DNA of 64,000 nucleotides from Siphonodentalium dalli. Its lineage: Eukaryota; Mollusca; Scaphopoda; Gadilida; Siphonodentaliidae. A program made the translations under genes and the position numbers. Below the pieces are notes generated by a model. The model did no database searches. It was not told where the DNA came from and saw only the letters and a list, made by a program, of their open reading frames with translations. Position 1 is the stretch's first letter; the number at the start of each line of letters is the position of its first letter. Shown here in pieces: positions 42,740 through 55,489 of this stretch. The stretch lies in contig CP136061.1 of assembly GCA_032622095.1 (NCBI GenBank), positions 10,121,287-10,185,286 on the forward strand, read 5' to 3'.

Positions 42740-43080
42740 GTTGGGGTCCACCCACACATTTTATGACGTCACGAAAGTACATGACCTATTTGTTCTGCAG
42801 TACCCCAGTTGGGGGCTAATTAGCATAATTTGAGGTCACGAAAACGTATACATGACCTAGATGTTATGCAGTACCCCAGTGGGGGTCCACCCACGCATTT
42901 TATGAGGTCACGAAAAGTAGATGACATATTTGTTCTGCAGTACGCCCGTTTGGGGATAATTAGCATAATCTGAGGTCACGAAAAGTACCTGACCTATTTG
43001 TTCTGCAGTGGCCCAGTTGGGGTCCACCCACGCATTTTATGAAATGACCTATTTGTTCTGCAGTGGCCCAATTGGGGGCT
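42740..43080. repeat. ~70-bp tandem repeat (TTTGTTCTGCAG units)
   Basis: About five units with GACCTATTTGTTCTGCAGTA and CCCAGTTGGGG alternate two spacer types (CCACCCACGCATTTTATGA or CTAATTAGCATAAT). Confidence 0.7.
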
Positions 43081-43189
43081 ATTGCGGTACAGTGCCCGGA
43101 AGTACACCTACATGTAATACGTTCGTATATTACGTGATGACCCAGCTGAGCGATTTGTAGGTGTATTATCTACATGTATACCACGTATA

Positions 43190-43480
43190 GCACTCTCGAT
43201 ATGTGTATTTTAAAGGGACACGAGGCACTCATAGTGTGAAAGTTAAAGAGACGTGATGCAATATCGGTGCGTGAATGTTAAAGTGACACAATTCACTCAG
43301 TCTGTGACATCGATGAACAATGGTGAGCCTCGCCCTGAAGTATATTTCTAACTGGTGTATTAATTCATATTACGTTCAAGTGAGACAATGCACTCAGTTT
43401 GTGAATGCTAGAGGGACGAGAGGCACTCACGTAGGTGAATATTAAAGGGAGGTGATGCAATCTTGGTTTACGTTCGTAAT
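43190..43480. repeat. ~45-bp minisatellite (TTAAAGGGACACGAGGCACTC)
   Basis: Degenerate units of GTGAATGTTAAAGGGACA with GATGCAAT or GAGGCACTC. The same family in the same orientation lies at 49140-49460, outside the other end of the inverted structure. Confidence 0.65.
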
Positions 43481-43499
43481 AGGTGTATAGTGTACGTTC

Positions 43500-44880
43500 G
43501 TAATAGTCTAGGCAAATATGGACATAGGTGTCGCCTGGAGAGGGAATTTATGAGACCTACATTTTTGGTTAGCATGAACACTTAACATTCGGAATCCGTA
43601 TGTTGGATTTGTCAGATAGGCGGACTTTTTTCGCACCGCGTGGTTTTATTGAGGCACCTGGTGATAAAATCGGTAATTTTTTAAATAAAGCTGACATATG
43701 TGACAGGGTATATTCACACCTTTGAGAAGAGATATTCGTCCAATTTTGATACATGTGTATGGGGCGATAACCAGAGTAAGGTAATACATGTAACCATTGA
43801 ATATAGGAACGGCCGTCATGACGTCATGTGACGTCAAATAATTTTTAGGTTGAGAAGAATATGACAATTCACGCAAAGCGTTGTATTTCGTTTCTTATAA
43901 AATCAGAAGTAAGATATTAATGCCCAATTATTTTATACCATGGGAAACTACAGCCAATTAGCTACGTTCTAATATATCACTTATCGCTGTTGGTCGCATC
44001 ATTTGTTTATCAAAGGCAGAAAAATCAACCCTCCCCCTAAAGATGAGACGCGTCAGGCTGTGGTGTAAGGCACACAGAACGCACGATTATGTGCCAAATT
44101 GCGAAATTAACACAACGGCCGTTGGTGGACGGCTATGGTATTGTCTAATAGATATGTGTAGATTGACACAGTCGAGCATTACAGTAGCAATATTACATAA
44201 TGTACCTCCTGACTCAATTTTTTTTAACAAATTTGAGATTTTTTCCCCAAAAAGATAATCTAAAATGCACTTTGTCTTCTTCCGGGAGGCAAAAATGACA
44301 ACAATGTATTAAGGGTGGAGATAATTAGTGTATACGGTAATTTCGTTCCGTCTTGGTTTAAAAACTGGCATAATAACCCAAGATGGCTGCCAATATGGTG
44401 GCCGGTATATAGGTGGAAATTGTGAAATTTGTAAGAACGCACGATTACTTGCCAAAATGACTTAACTAACACAACGGCCGTTGATAAACTGCTACAGTTT
44501 TATGTAATATATATATCCCGATACATCGACTTGAAAATTTAAGTGAAACCGGTACACAAAGCACCTCCTGGCCCCAATGTTTTATTAAATATTTAATTAG
44601 TTTAGTCCAAAACTAATCGAAAACCTATTTTTGTCATCTTCTCGAAATGCATAAAGACAATAATGTTGCGTGGGTGGATATAATTTGTATGTACGATAAT
44701 TTCATGCCGTCGGCGGTTACTACGTGACATATTAACCCCAAGATGGCTGCCAATGCGGTGGCCGCATTATGGATGGAAATTGTAAAATCTGTCATGCCGC
44801 AATTAACACCACCATCGCAATGAAATGTCTTAAAAACCAATAGTCCTATTATATTCATATCATTTTTGCGATACTAGGAC
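43500..44880 (+). repeat. Left arm of ~1.4-kb inverted repeat
   Basis: Diverged reverse complement of ~47640-49080. Matching landmarks include GGTGTCGCCTGGAGAGGGAA, TGTTGGATTTGTCAGATAGG, ACACAACGGCCGTTG and CCCAAGATGGCTGCCAAT. The inner part is three tandem ~360-bp sub-units each with AAGATGGCTGCCAA. No gene in the arm. Confidence 0.7.
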
Positions 44881-47639
44881 GTAACATTGGTCCGTTCTAT
44901 TAAAATGACAACCAGATTGGTACCCACGAGTGAGAGGATCGACAATTTTTGCATTCATTCGCGCTCAAGTAAGATTTGTTCTTCGAAATCGGTGGCATTT
45001 CGTGCAAATTATTTCACAATAAACATGGTTGATTTAAGCCAGATGGCTGTCAGACTATCTTTGCGAAAAGAATAAGGGAATTGTGCATGTTACATTAAAT
45101 CTAACACGACAAGTAAGCATACTTGGCACTCTCTATGGCTATTTGTAACACAATGCGACCGCGTATAACAGAATTAACCAATTCGGATACATATCTCATC
45201 AAATAACTCATGTTGATACGATTCGTTAGTTACCCTCTATCAACGAGGCGTGGTTACAAGAACGGAGCTACTGATACATTGGGTCTCATGTATACCGTTC
45301 TAAAAGTAAGTATAAATGGATCTCATTGAACAATAGCAATTTCTGCCCAGTCCGCAAGAGGACATATCCACCAAATTATCAAACCGTCACATTATACAGG
45401 TTCGTTTAGTTTCATCATCACGCAATAGACTCGTTGAATGTTTTATTCAAACATTTACCGGATTATTTTCCATGACAAATATTTCGCACACAAGGAGATG
45501 GAAACCTGGTTGATTTTCCTCTTGTTGTTTGTCAGCTGCTTAACGGGTTGGAGGTATTTGCTTGTACTGGCAGTAGATAAGTTGCAAAGCAAAGTCACGG
45601 CTCTAAGCGACATTTCCAACCACGAAAATACCAGCGGTATGGTAAATCACATAAAACTGTCAAACTATGTCCCTATATATTTCGATTGTATGTTACTCTG
45701 TATAGTATGGTACTGGAGTCTCGTGTCACCCCATGTGCACTCGTGATTTCCAGAAGTGACTGAACAATTGCTTGTAAGACGAGGTACCCCAAATATGGAC
45801 AGTTATCCCATGCTAGATGAACAGTCATATTACCCATATCTTTCTATGTTGATGAGTAGGTAGGATTACTTCTGGAAGGCTGTACATTCAGAAAATCGCA
45901 TATAGATCGGAGTATTGGCATGGAGTTTTATCATGTAGACTGATACATTTTGGACTTATTGGTATCCCAGTGTAAGTCTTAGCTCATTATGACACCAAAA
46001 TGAAAGGACGACAATTTCAATTATTTGTATACATGCCATACACAGGTTGATACCAGGAAGCGTATAATAACTGTCTAGATAAGTCCAAAATTAATGCGGT
46101 TAGTGACCTGCTGATGCCAGCAGGTCGGATGTCTGAAAACATACCATATTTTGATTATGGCCGTTCATGATTAAAGCATTATAATTCCACCCACACGTCA
46201 CATCTAACGCCGGATGTGTTACAGTTAAATTCAAATGTATCTATAGTTAACACATTATGCGACGCGAGTAGACCGTGTGTATAGTGCGTATCCTGATTAT
46301 ATTGTGGAGTGTTTGGTGTACAAATGGGTAAAACAAAATGAGATCACGAGTCTTGGTGTAATTTGTCGCTGCATCTCAGAAATCACATATAGCAACAACT
46401 TCTGTGCAGACCAGAATCTGATCTACGATAACTCATCCATAACAAATCCGATTGTGCTGAGCGAAATCAGTAACTGGACACGATAGTCGTAGTTTAGTAT
46501 TTACTGAACAGTGTGTGGGGAATACATGCATATGTCTTTGTAAAATCGGGACAATATGGGGACGAGGAATTATTCGCCAAATTGTTTTCCGCCGGAGTTG
46601 CCTGTAAATACGAATATTGAATACAGCCCGATTGATACATTAATGACATGAGTTTTACGTTTCAAACACCAATGGTACTTGCAACAACAGCAGGTCTCCT
46701 GGTATGAATATGACCAGTTCAGATGTAACATATAGTAGACAAGTTTACTTTTCCATCAAGTTGGAAACAACATTTGATATTTCTGAAGGTTATCGCGTTC
46801 ATATATTGCAAAGAAAGCAGTCCTTCGTGGCGATCTTGTTCAACAGAAACTGCATAATTAAGTTAGAAACACAGGAGGGATTCTCATTCTGGACATGACT
46901 AATCTTAAGTTTATCACAGATCAGATAATTTTTAGGAAGATGCAAATTCTGAAATAATTTTGTTAGACGAGCGCTATCTTTTTCTGAATCTCATCTTCTT
47001 TGCGTTATTGGACACTAGTCAATGAAAGTGGCGATGGTGATTTAGGATCTGGAAAAATTCACTCTGTGTTAACGCGGCCGTCTTCTGTGGGTCGAAGCTA
47101 TTGTACAGTAATTGTGCATTGTATATATAACAGATTAATGGAGGCACTGACTCAGAATCAAAATCATTGCTTCAAATGTGGTTGCTTCAGTGAGTGTGAA
47201 CAAATTATCATTTCTTATTGAAGTGGTCATGTATTTATCGGATGGCACAATGAGATGTTCCTTATCTCACATGACCCGTGACACATCTAGCTTTAAAATC
47301 GGTCCCAAATTTCGCCCAATCAAGTCGGGGTGTGAACCCGCATCAACCTCGTCTAGCACAGACTTCGATAATGGTATCCACGACATATCCACATCATATG
47401 TACCATCATATTTGGTAGCACTTGAAATACTATTCATTGAGAAAGATTTACCTTCTATTGTCGGGTTTAAGTAATTTCATATTGATTATGTCAAAGGTGA
47501 CTGGCATAAATAACAATCAGGCATTCAATGTATTACTGTTACTCGGTTCTTCGTTTTAAATAACCCTGTTCATCTGTAAATACCTCGCTCAAATTGCCAC
47601 CTATTTCAAGGGACACGGTTTACTTGAGCACGAAAGCTC
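44881..47639. other. Single-copy core of the inverted structure
   Basis: The core contains several short plus-strand open segments with secreted-protein character. At 45498 a signal-peptide-like METWLIFLLLFVSCLTG is followed by a coiled stretch and a candidate donor (AGCG|GTATGG). At ~46380-46484 a segment has CADQNLIYDNSSITN and SNWT (N-glycosylation sequons). At ~46650-46898 a segment has TNGTCNNS, NMTSS and DISEGYRVHILQR. No family is recognised. They could be exons or pieces of one decayed glycoprotein gene. The remainder shows nothing. Confidence 0.25.
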
Positions 47640-49080
47640 ATGAATGCAAGATCGTCAATAAGGGGCACCATTCAGGTAGCAATTTTAAATAGAATGGCGC
47701 ATCATGGTGTCCCGGAGTAACATGAATATAATACTTTGGGTTGTGTGAGACAATAGATGGCGGCAATGACGGCGATAAAAGTGAAACATGACATATTTCA
47801 CCATTTATTTTGACCACCGTGGTGGCAGCCATCTTGGGGTTAGTAAGCCATTTTGTAATACAAAAACAACAGTGAATTACCGTACACACCAAACATCTCC
47901 GCCACGCTACATTCTGCGCGTTATGGCTTCCGAGAAGATGACAAAAATGGCTTTAGGTTATTTTTGGAGAAAAATGCCTAAAGTTTATAAAGAGTTTGTG
48001 CCTGGAGGTGCATTGTGTAATAATTTCACTTTATTGTTCGAGTATGTAGATCGGGTTATATACATTAAACTATAGTTTAGCAGTTCATCAACGACCGCTT
48101 TGTTAGGTAAACCATTTAAGCAAGTAATTGTGCGTTCTTTCATATTTCACAATTTCCACCTATATTGCGGCTGCCATATTGGCAGCCATTTTGGGTTAGT
48201 ATGTCATTTTTTAATCCAAGGCGGAATGAAATTGCCGTATACACCAGTTATCTTCACCCTTACTAATTCTTTTCTGTTTTGCCTTCCAGAAAATTAAAAA
48301 AACGCGTTTTATATAATTTTTTAGGAAAAATTCTAAAATTTATTAAAATTTCGGGTTTGGGGGTACATTATATTTTGTTTCTACGTTAATGTTCGAGTTT
48401 GTAGACAGAAACTTATATATTATTACATTCTTTAGCAGACTTCCTACGGCCGTTGTGTTAATTAAGCATATTGACATGTAACCGTGAGTTATGTGTGCCT
48501 TATACCACATCATGGCGCATCTTAACTTTAGGGGGGGGGGGGGAGTTGATGTTTCTGCCTCTGATAAAAAGTAATGCGGCCTGCAGCGATAAGTTATATA
48601 TCAAAATATAGCCAATTGGCAGTAGTTTCCCATGGTATAAAACAATGTGGCATACCCGTCTTACTTTATGATTTAAAAGAAACGAAAGACATCGCTGTGC
48701 GTGAATCGTCATATTTGTCTCATCCAAAATATTATTTGACGCCAAATGACGTCATGACTGCAATTCCGAGATTCAATGGTTACATGTTTTACCCTACTCT
48801 TGTTATCGCCCCACACTCAGGTATCAAAATTGGACGAATATTTCTTCTCAAAATGTGTGAAAATGCTCTGTCAAAAAAATGTCGGCTTTATTTTTAAAAT
48901 GACCGATTTTTTCATCGGGTGACTCAAGAAAACCACGCGGTGAGAAAAAAGTCCGCCTATCTGACAAATCCAACATACGGATCCCGAAAGTTTAGTATTT
49001 ACGCTAACCAAAAATGTTGGTCTCATAAATTCCCTCTCCAGGCGACACCTATCTCCATATTTTCCTGGCCTATAATATGT
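47640..49080 (-). repeat. Right arm of ~1.4-kb inverted repeat
   Basis: Counterpart of 43500-44880 in the opposite orientation, ~80% similar by eye. It contains a G13 run at ~48531. ORFs here are shadows. Confidence 0.7.
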
Positions 49081-49139
49081 ATATTACCAAGTTATGTATA
49101 TCACGTGGTGACCTCGATGAACGATGGGTAGCTTCAGCG

Positions 49140-49460
49140 CTCGCGTTGTTAAAGATACGACATTCTCGGTATGTGAATTTTAAAGGGAAACGAGGCACTC
49201 AGTGTGAATGTTAAGGGGATATGATACAATATCGGCGCGTGAATGTTAAAGTGACACGAGTCAATCTCGGTGTGTAAATATTAAAGGGAGACAATGCGCT
49301 CGCAGTGCATGTTAAAGGGACGTGATGCAATCTCGGTGTGTGAATATTAAAGGGACACAATGCACCCACAATGCACTCTAAAGGGACACACGACACTCAC
49401 TGTGGATGAATTTTAAAGGGACACACGACACTCGCAGTGGGTGTATATATAAGTCACTGC
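49140..49460. repeat. ~45-bp minisatellite, second array
   Basis: Units of GTGTGTGAATATTAAAGGGACAC with variants, as at 43190-43480. Confidence 0.7.
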
Positions 49461-50490
49461 TTATATTCCGTGTGTGAGAATCATGTTTTGTGATGCTATT
49501 TGGATATACAATTTATGAGAATACATGCAACGCTTTGAACAAGAGTATCCTCTATTCCTACCAAATATCCACAGTATGCAGAGGGTTTCACACCACTTTA
49601 ACCTGGGCAAAGCTGGGTAACCCTGCTAGTATATCAAGCTATGTCAGCGAACCAGTCACTGCTATGGGTTCCGGAGCGCGAAGCATAGCAAAGGGGAGGC
49701 AACTGTATAGAGATTGTGCTAGTATATGATACAATTTGGCGAGTGACTGATATAATTTTTACGCATTTAGCCAAAAACTGTGACCAGTAGCACTAAAACC
49801 ACGGAACCGCGACTGGAAGAATATCTGAAACCACGGAACGGAGCTGGATGAATCCAATACACGGGAACGGGAAGATTCGGTCGCGGGAAGATTCGGCCAG
49901 GTATTTTTCGGTCGCGGGAAACATTTTTTTCATTGCATCTTCATTAATCATAATTCCTTATAGTGCTCGAACATGATATTTGGATTTACCACACAGTTTG
50001 TAAGTAATAACCTGGATTTATTCATGCAAAATATTAACTCATAAAACATACAAATAAATTTTCTTTATCATAAACCTAAAATAATCTCATAAAATATGTC
50101 AAACAAAATAACGACAAAACATCATAAAAGTAATAACTTCAATTTATGCATGTAAAATATTATTAAAAAATATGTCCACATAATTCATAACAAAAACATA
50201 TAAACTCCCGTCCCAATATGACCCTCAGGTTCTTAAAAAAAATTTGTGATATTTAGTCTTTACGTCCAAATTATAAAGTCACACACACTTTGATGTGTTC
50301 TAATTAGCACGCCAGCGTGTATACTGTGCTTGAAAATATAAAAACCACTGGTGTTATGGGGGATTATGGGTAATTAGTTCGATGTAAAAGTAAAAATTGG
50401 TCGCTTTAAAAGATGTAGTGTTACCCCCCCCCCTAATAAAATAGTCCGACACAGATTAGCACATGTGCGGATAATGATATTACCACAATG
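49461..50490. other. Intergenic repeat remnants, no gene seen
   Basis: 49608-49735 resembles 56146-56260 (CAGCGAACCAGTC...CGGAGCGCGAAGCATAGCAA), an interspersed repeat. Near 49800-49915, ACCACGGAAC and GGGAAGATTCGGTC are repeated. 49920-50330 is AT-rich. Confidence 0.4.
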
Positions 50491-50621
50491 AGCCCAGTTT
50501 ACAGTTAGCAGTGCGCATGTCCGGGACTGGGTTATCTTTCTTGAATTAAGTGTAAACAACGAACACGTGTTCTCTAAAACAATGAGATTCCGGTAGCGCC
50601 AATTAAATAAAATTATACGAA

Positions 50622-52174
50622 ATGTCGATTTGTGCTGTGGAAGGCTGTTCTAATTCATATTATCAGATACAGCGATGGATGAAAAGTACTTGTTCAATTC
50701 ATAAAACGGCACATATGCAATGTAATTGCCCTCGGCCATTCGCACTTTACCCATTTGCGACGGAGAAAAAAGACCCAGAAGGCCGAAAAGTGTGGTGTAA
50801 AAATGTGTATCGAAAGGATCCAAAAACAGATAAATATTGGAAACCACAGACTTACAGTGTGATTTGCTCAAAACATTTTATTGGTGGTATGCCAACTAAA
50901 GATAACCCTTATCCAGTTCTTGAAATGGGAAATGTTATCCAAAATAAAACACCAAGGAAACCTCCAGTCAAGAGAAAACTTATTCCTTCTACAGCCAAAC
51001 GTACCACACATACTAATGATATTGACAGTCAACTTGAACGAAATCGTGCTGTGGGACTTGATCATTCGTACAATTTTAGATACAAGTGTAACTGCACAGA
51101 AACATGTTCGTGTGTTGGATGTATTGAAAAAGAATGCCAGATAAGTAAACTTGTTGATAAAATTAATTTGTTAGAGTTTGAACTGAAAAATGCAAAGACT
51201 GTTATCAAAGAAAGACCAAACTTCTCTGTAACATCAATACTGAAGTCAGATAAGTCAGTAAGAGAATTTCTTGGAGTACCAAACAGAGCAGTGTTTCATA
51301 AAATTGTTCAATTGTCGATTGCAAAAGGTGAAAAAAATTCGATACTGGAGAGGGGCTCACCATGTTTTGGCTTCCAAAATTCAACAACCAAAAAACTATC
51401 TAAAACGGAAACCAGGACCAGGAAGAAAATTAAGCGTGTTACAGGAACTTGTAATTGTTTTTCTAAAACTCAGACAAGCATTGAATCATGGATTTTTGGC
51501 ATCTCTATTCAACATCAGCATAAGCCTTTGCTCACAGATCATCTCGACATGGATAAGATTTCTAGCACATAACTTTGCTTCATTGATACACCGCCCAACA
51601 AGAGAGGAAGTTAAAAGGACCCTTCCAGAATCGTTCAAAGCACAGGTTCCCAATGCGACCAGTATAATTGACTGCACAGAAGTGTTTATTGAAACGCCTA
51701 ATAGTCTTGATGCACAGGCATTAACCTGATCAGACTACAAACAACATAATACTGTGAAAATTATTGTAGACATAACACCAACCGGACAAATTCAGCTGAT
51801 ATCTAAAGCATGGGGTGGAAGAACCAGTGACAAACACATAGTTAATTATTCCGGATATTTAGATACAATTAAACGTGGTGATATAATCCTGGCAGATAGG
51901 GAATTTCTCATTGCTGAGGAATTGATGGAACGAGGGGCGCGTCTATACATTCCTCCTGGAGCAAGAGGTAGAGAACAGATGACTGCTGATGATGTGAAAA
52001 AGACAAAAATGATAGCTTGTCTCAGAATTCATGTAGAGCGTGCAATCAACAGACCCAAAAGATTTAAATTACTTTCTGGTATAATTCCAATCTCACTGCA
52101 TGGTACCACATATTGATGATATATTCACTATTTGTGCAGCAATTGTGAATCTATATCCTCCACTAGTAAAATAG
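50622..52174 (+). pseudogene. THAP-DDE transposase (DDE_Tnp_4 type), three lesions
   Basis: A THAP-type C2CH finger lies at residues 4-85 (C4, C9, C82, H85 in ICSKHF), then a basic linker, a Cys-rich CNCTETCSCVGC and a short coiled coil. Next come an HTH_Tnp_4-like segment (RKLSVLQELVIVFLKLRQ) and the DDE core: IIDCTEVFIETP (D), DIILADREF (D; usually ADRGF) and CLRIHVERAI (E). The C-terminal signature DDIFTICAAIVNLYPPL ends at TAG 52172. Lesions: a frameshift in the A-run at ~51328-51336, TGA in place of the Trp codon of the T-W-SDYK motif (51727-51729), and a frameshift near 52095-52105. It would cut and paste the element. Confidence 0.85.
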
Positions 52175-53047
52175 ATATATCCACATGTATAATATAATAC
52201 ATGAAAACGGTTTTCGTTAAAGGTACTCAATCTGATCAGATGCTCCTAAATTACTATTTCTTTGTCTTCGGGTATAACAAATATTTTATTCGAGTCGAGG
52301 AACCCACCCATGAAAGCTCAATGATCAGATATTGAATTTTGAAGTTTGTTATTTCTCGAGATGTGTAATAATATGTGGCCCAACAACACGTGGTCAAACG
52401 CAGGGTGTGGGACAAAATTGTGGATGAAGATGGATGACTAGTTGACAGTGGTTAGGATTATCTGGTTGCAATAAATCAATTCTGATAACTAAAGTGTATT
52501 TTGAAGAAATGTTGTTGTATCTTAATGGTATAGGGATCGTCTGATCGGATTGGGTACCTTTAAGTCAGAAAACTGCCATCTTGAGTAAAGGTAATTGGTA
52601 TATTTTTAAAACTATAGTTTACACATGTACTAGTACTGTATCACTTTCTGGAACAAGATAACAAATGACTCATATTTTTAGTTATGATCATTAAATTCTA
52701 TTCTATACTTAGTAATTTATCTTTTACCCAAGATGGCAGCTTTTCTAACTTGTTTAAAAACCGCTTATGTTACACATGTATATACTAATATCTGTATGAT
52801 GGCTTTGTTTATAATGCCATATGTGTCAATTTGTTGAATAAACCTTTATAAGACCAACATGTTGTCATGCATAGACAGATAAGGTAAATAATTATTAGCT
52901 TTTTGCTATGCTATTTTAATTAGAATAATACACGTCATAATATTAAAGGGGTGGACCGGTTTTAGTGGCAGAATCTGGTCAACACTGCTAAAATATTTAA
53001 TTCTTTTAAGAATTTTTTGTTCTCTATGTTCTATTAAAAGTTAGGTA
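52175..53047. other. Inter-gene region of the transposon, no gene seen
   Basis: AT-rich. It contains two similar stretches around AAGATGGCAG (52580 and 52731). No frame of note. Confidence 0.35.
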
Positions 53048-53194
53048 CAGTAATTCCCAAAGTAATTGACCACTTAACCACATCAGCTCTCGGTGAGAGC
53101 TTTCCGATGAATGGCAACATATTTCCGACTAAATCCTGAAAAGTTACCCATAATTCTGCTGTGGTTAAGTGGTCAATTATTTTGGGCATTGCTG
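53048..53194. mobile_element. 147-bp Tc1/mariner-type MITE (TA target)
   Basis: TA|CAGTAATTCCCAAAGTAATTG at the left and the complementary CAATTATTTTGGGCATTGCTG|TA at the right. The core (AACCACA...GAATTATGGGTAACTTTTCAGG) is shared with the 213-bp palindrome at 62273-62485. It is inserted between the two genes of the larger transposon. Confidence 0.8.
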
Positions 53195-53555
53195 TACCAG
53201 TACACATACTGATTTAGTACAAGTACAATGTTTAGATAACTGGTAATTCAAGATACATCCCAAATATAATGAAATCCAAAGTATTGGAGTTGACATTGTA
53301 AGATTATTATACATAGTATGCATAATCGAATGTGTGAAAAACAGATATACCGGTACTACTATAATAAGATATATCATTTTGTCAATAATGTCATGCAACT
53401 GATGCTCTACTTGTAATGGCACATGTATGCGCTTACTCGTAATATTTACTCGGAATACATTTTGCTCTCCAATGTGTATATTACTAAATGTTGACAATTT
53501 TATGACAATAAAATGAGCACTGTCTCTAATTACATACAGGTATACTATTGATATT

Positions 53556-54726
53556 TCAATCAACACATTTCCTTTTTGCTGGCTGATTTGAGTTGAAGAT
53601 GGCTGGGACAAACACACTGTGGTAGAAGTAACTGCATTTCAATAGAGCATCTCTGAAGAAGTTATGTTTAAATTGAATTCTTTCAAAATAGAATCCGTGT
53701 GAACTATAAACATACAGGTCACGCCATGTTTTCTTACAAACACCCATCTGCCATTGAACTTGTGTGTAATATCTGTGGGTTCTCGATAATTTTGTCTGGT
53801 TTCCTGATCTGACCAGATAGCTCACATTATCCGCAGAAGGTTTTGTATGGGAAACTGAGACTGGACACTTAATTTCCAACAAACCCTCTCCACAACATTC
53901 ACACGTCACCATAGCATCTGGGGATGCAGCACAATGAGGATCATCCACATTTATAATCAAACCTGTTTCCTTTAATGAAAAATCATCATGAGTTGCTGTC
54001 ATTAAATCTGTATACGTCTTTCTTGCTTCAGGTTCCATTTCTCTACCATATTTAATAGAAGGCAGCCAACCGATATCTTTGCTCACCCCCTTGATTGTTG
54101 ATATTAAAGATATAACTGAGTGGGGGAGTTCAGGTGCTTGGAACTGATCAAGTGTTTTGCAAAATATGTCATGAGCCACTGAAGCAGTCACCCTGTATTT
54201 TCGATGTACAAACCAAAGTTCATTTTTGGCTTGTCCGCAAGTTGCATCCGCAATGAAGTTAGAGTCTGCATCACTGAACTCAACAAAATATTTTGTTATG
54301 TCACGATAATTTTTTATCACATTCGACTGAATATTGTCAAACAATGATACCGGCGAGGATGTCACTATATCACCCCCAGATACAACATCCTGTGGTGATA
54401 TATCTTTAAATGACTGAAACACAACTGCATCATGACACAGATCGATAAGTGACTCACGCAATTCATCGAATGAATACGGTTTTAAACCACATGGATTTTT
54501 CTTTTGAATATTTGGATCAGTGTGTTCTTTCATTCCAGTCTTCCGGTACTGAGGCTTGATAAACTGGATATCCTTGATCAGTTTTGGCTTGAGAACTGTT
54601 TTTTCTGCACCGTATTTATCCCATGAACATTTGACATCAGTACAGGATTTATTTGTCAACCCTTGCTTCCAATAGTGGTCCAACTTAAACAGCAAAGCTG
54701 CGATATGGTTGCATGTTGATCCCAAT
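53556..54726 (-). pseudogene. SAP-SWIM-YqaJ protein, exon 2 (YqaJ nuclease domain)
   Basis: It starts with the second half of the SWIM finger (GSTCNHIAALLFK). The YqaJ/lambda-exonuclease-like domain follows: IKYGREMEPEARKTY, HCAASPDAMV (Asp), GEGLLEIKCPVS (Glu and Lys of ExK) and YYTQVQWQMGVC (Gln). These are the metal-binding and catalytic residues of PD-(D/E)XK YqaJ nucleases. It ends PAKRKCVD and a stop. The acceptor expected at 54727-54728 reads CG instead of AG, so splicing from exon 1 is probably lost or displaced. Confidence 0.8.
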
Positions 54727-55046
54727 CGGTGAATAAATTAACAATTATTAAAGATGGTGCATATCTTCCTAATAGCGTAACAAGTTTTATTTTGTTTCCA
54801 TTGTATAGGAATAGATAGGCCATCTTTTTAACATGTACATTTTTGGACATCAAAATTTAGCGTAAGAATTGATAGTACATGTATTTGTCTTTGAACTGGT
54901 ATTTCCATCTGCTGATATTTGGGTAAAATACCTAATAGTTGAGAGTTTAAATACGGTACTGCAACTTTGAGGGTTCAAGTTTGAATACTGCAACTACATG
55001 TACAACCAGTTGACTTAGACTCTGAATAAGTACTAGTACACGCAGA

Positions 55047-55352
55047 GAAGGATCCAGGGATGTTTTGATACCTGTTACAGGTTTGGGCGCCCAAACTCTG
55101 GAGACCCAAATGTCCCCAAATTCAAAGTGGATAATATTTATTCAAGTTGGATTTTCCATATTTTCAAGGAATTTTTCTATAATTCAAACACATGTAGTGC
55201 AAATCATCAACCTGCAGATGATATAGTCTATTATATATAGCCTTTATTTGCAGAATAAAGTGTCCAGTACTGAATTTTTTAACATCCAAATTTATATGGG
55301 GACATATTCAAATACAGAACAGGTGTCCCCAAAAAATCTCTGGATCCATCTC
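55047..55352. mobile_element. ~305-bp MITE with GGATCCAGGGA ends (in the intron)
   Basis: The ends GGATCCAGGGATG and AATCTCTGGATCC are inverted. Near the left end is a perfect 16-bp palindrome, GTTTGGGCGCCCAAAC. The same family occurs at ~60888-61393. It lies within the YqaJ-gene intron (54727-55489). Confidence 0.65.
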
Positions 55353-55489
55353 TGAGTACACGTACACGATACATATAAGTGCATCTCATAGTATGGGTGA
55401 AATCTCTGCTTCAATGAGAGCTATTTATTTTTTTGGTGAGAACTTAACCTACATAAAACTGGTGTATTTTTGTTACATATTTTACTTAC

